A stretch of 64,000 bases of DNA. Origin: Xanthomonas hortorum pv. pelargonii (GTDB lineage Bacteria > Pseudomonadota > Gammaproteobacteria > Xanthomonadales > Xanthomonadaceae). The stretch is taken from contig NZ_CP098604.1 in the NCBI RefSeq assembly GCF_024499015.1, positions 1,178,001 through 1,242,000 of the forward strand, in the 5' to 3' direction. A program made the translations under genes and the position numbers. Shown here piece after piece: positions 63,769-64,000 of the stretch. Numbering within the stretch: the stretch's first letter is position 1; every line of letters starts with the position of its first letter. The notes beneath the pieces are model-generated. The model did not search any database, was not told where the DNA came from, and worked only from the letters and a program-made list of their open reading frames with translations.

Positions 63769-64000
63769 TCAGCCCTTCTCGACCTGACCGAACTCGAGCT
63801 CGACCGGCGTGGAGCGACCAAAGATGAGTACGGCAACCCGCAACCGGCTCTTCTCGTAATTGACTTCTTCAACAACGCCATTGAAGTCGTTGAACGGGCC
63901 ATCGGTGACGCGCACCATCTGACCCGGCTCGAACAACACCTTCGGACGCGGCTTCTCGACACCATCCTGCACACGCTGCAGGATTGCATCCGCCTCTTCG
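63769..64000 (-). CDS. nusG: Transcription antitermination factor NusG (C-terminal part)
   Basis: Only the last 76 residues are in the window; the gene continues beyond 64000. [20 protein letters not shown] leads into the KOW domain [20 protein letters not shown] and ends [11 protein letters not shown]. This domain binds Rho or S10 and links transcription to translation. The match to E. coli NusG is strong throughout, and nusG-rplK order is normal. Confidence 0.96.
   Translation of the reverse strand, partial: EEADAILQRVQDGVEKPRPKVLFEPGQMVRVTDGPFNDFNGVVEEVNYEKSRLRVAVLIFGRSTPVELEFGQVEKG

Overview
The window is chromosomal DNA of a Xanthomonas-type gammaproteobacterium. This rests on the high GC content, on proteins that read as xanthomonad orthologues (Tdh, Kbl, class II DAHP synthase, OmpA with a thrombospondin-3 linker, TorF-type porin), on several palindromic intergenic repeat families, and on one continuous cluster of ribosomal and RNA polymerase genes. 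The species cannot be settled from this sequence alone. No rRNA, tRNA, CRISPR array, prophage or intact insertion sequence was seen.

Left part (1-32,580) is a mosaic of metabolic and envelope genes. A Tat-exported phospholipase C and a TonB-dependent receptor are transcribed divergently, and the gap between them holds one strong and one weaker PhoB-box-like sequence. Next come threonine dehydrogenase (tdh), a 620-bp repeat-rich gap, a TorF-like porin, the sulfate importer operon sbp-cysT-cysW-cysA, and kbl, which completes the threonine-to-glycine pathway begun by Tdh. An HNH nuclease gene is coupled to kbl and overlaps the 3' end of a convergent pseudouridine synthase gene. OmpA, a quinone-oxidoreductase-like enzyme, 2,4-dienoyl-CoA reductase (fadH), an MFS transporter with a 144-bp MITE-like element just upstream, a SleB-type hydrolase, a glutathione transferase, malate dehydrogenase, ppiB, typA, a DUF2127 membrane protein, an amidase, an MscS channel, DAHP synthase and dsbB follow.

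Right part (32,893-64,000) is one unbroken run of translation and transcription genes, all on the minus strand. In transcription order it reads nusG (partial), rplK-rplA, rplJ-rplL, rpoB-rpoC, rpsL-rpsG-fusA-tuf, the S10 operon (rpsJ to rpsQ), the spc operon (rplN to secY), and the alpha operon (rpsM, rpsK, rpsD, rpoA, rplQ). It holds 31 ribosomal protein genes, three RNA polymerase subunits, EF-G, EF-Tu, SecY and part of NusG. rpmJ (L36) is not between secY and rpsM.

The less expected signals are regulatory. The str and S10 units begin with near-identical promoter-leader modules (TTGACG, 17-18 bp, TATACT, then a GC hairpin followed by a T run). Terminator-like hairpins sit inside the spc and alpha operons (rpsN|rpsH, rplF|rplR, rpoA|rplQ), and the first is followed at once by a TATACT box. 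A dispersed GGGATT-type repeat lies in the leader of rplJ and another copy lies just before rpoB. No convincing new multi-gene system was found; the strongest leads are the candidate phosphate-starvation module, the shared str/S10 leader and the MITE-like element.
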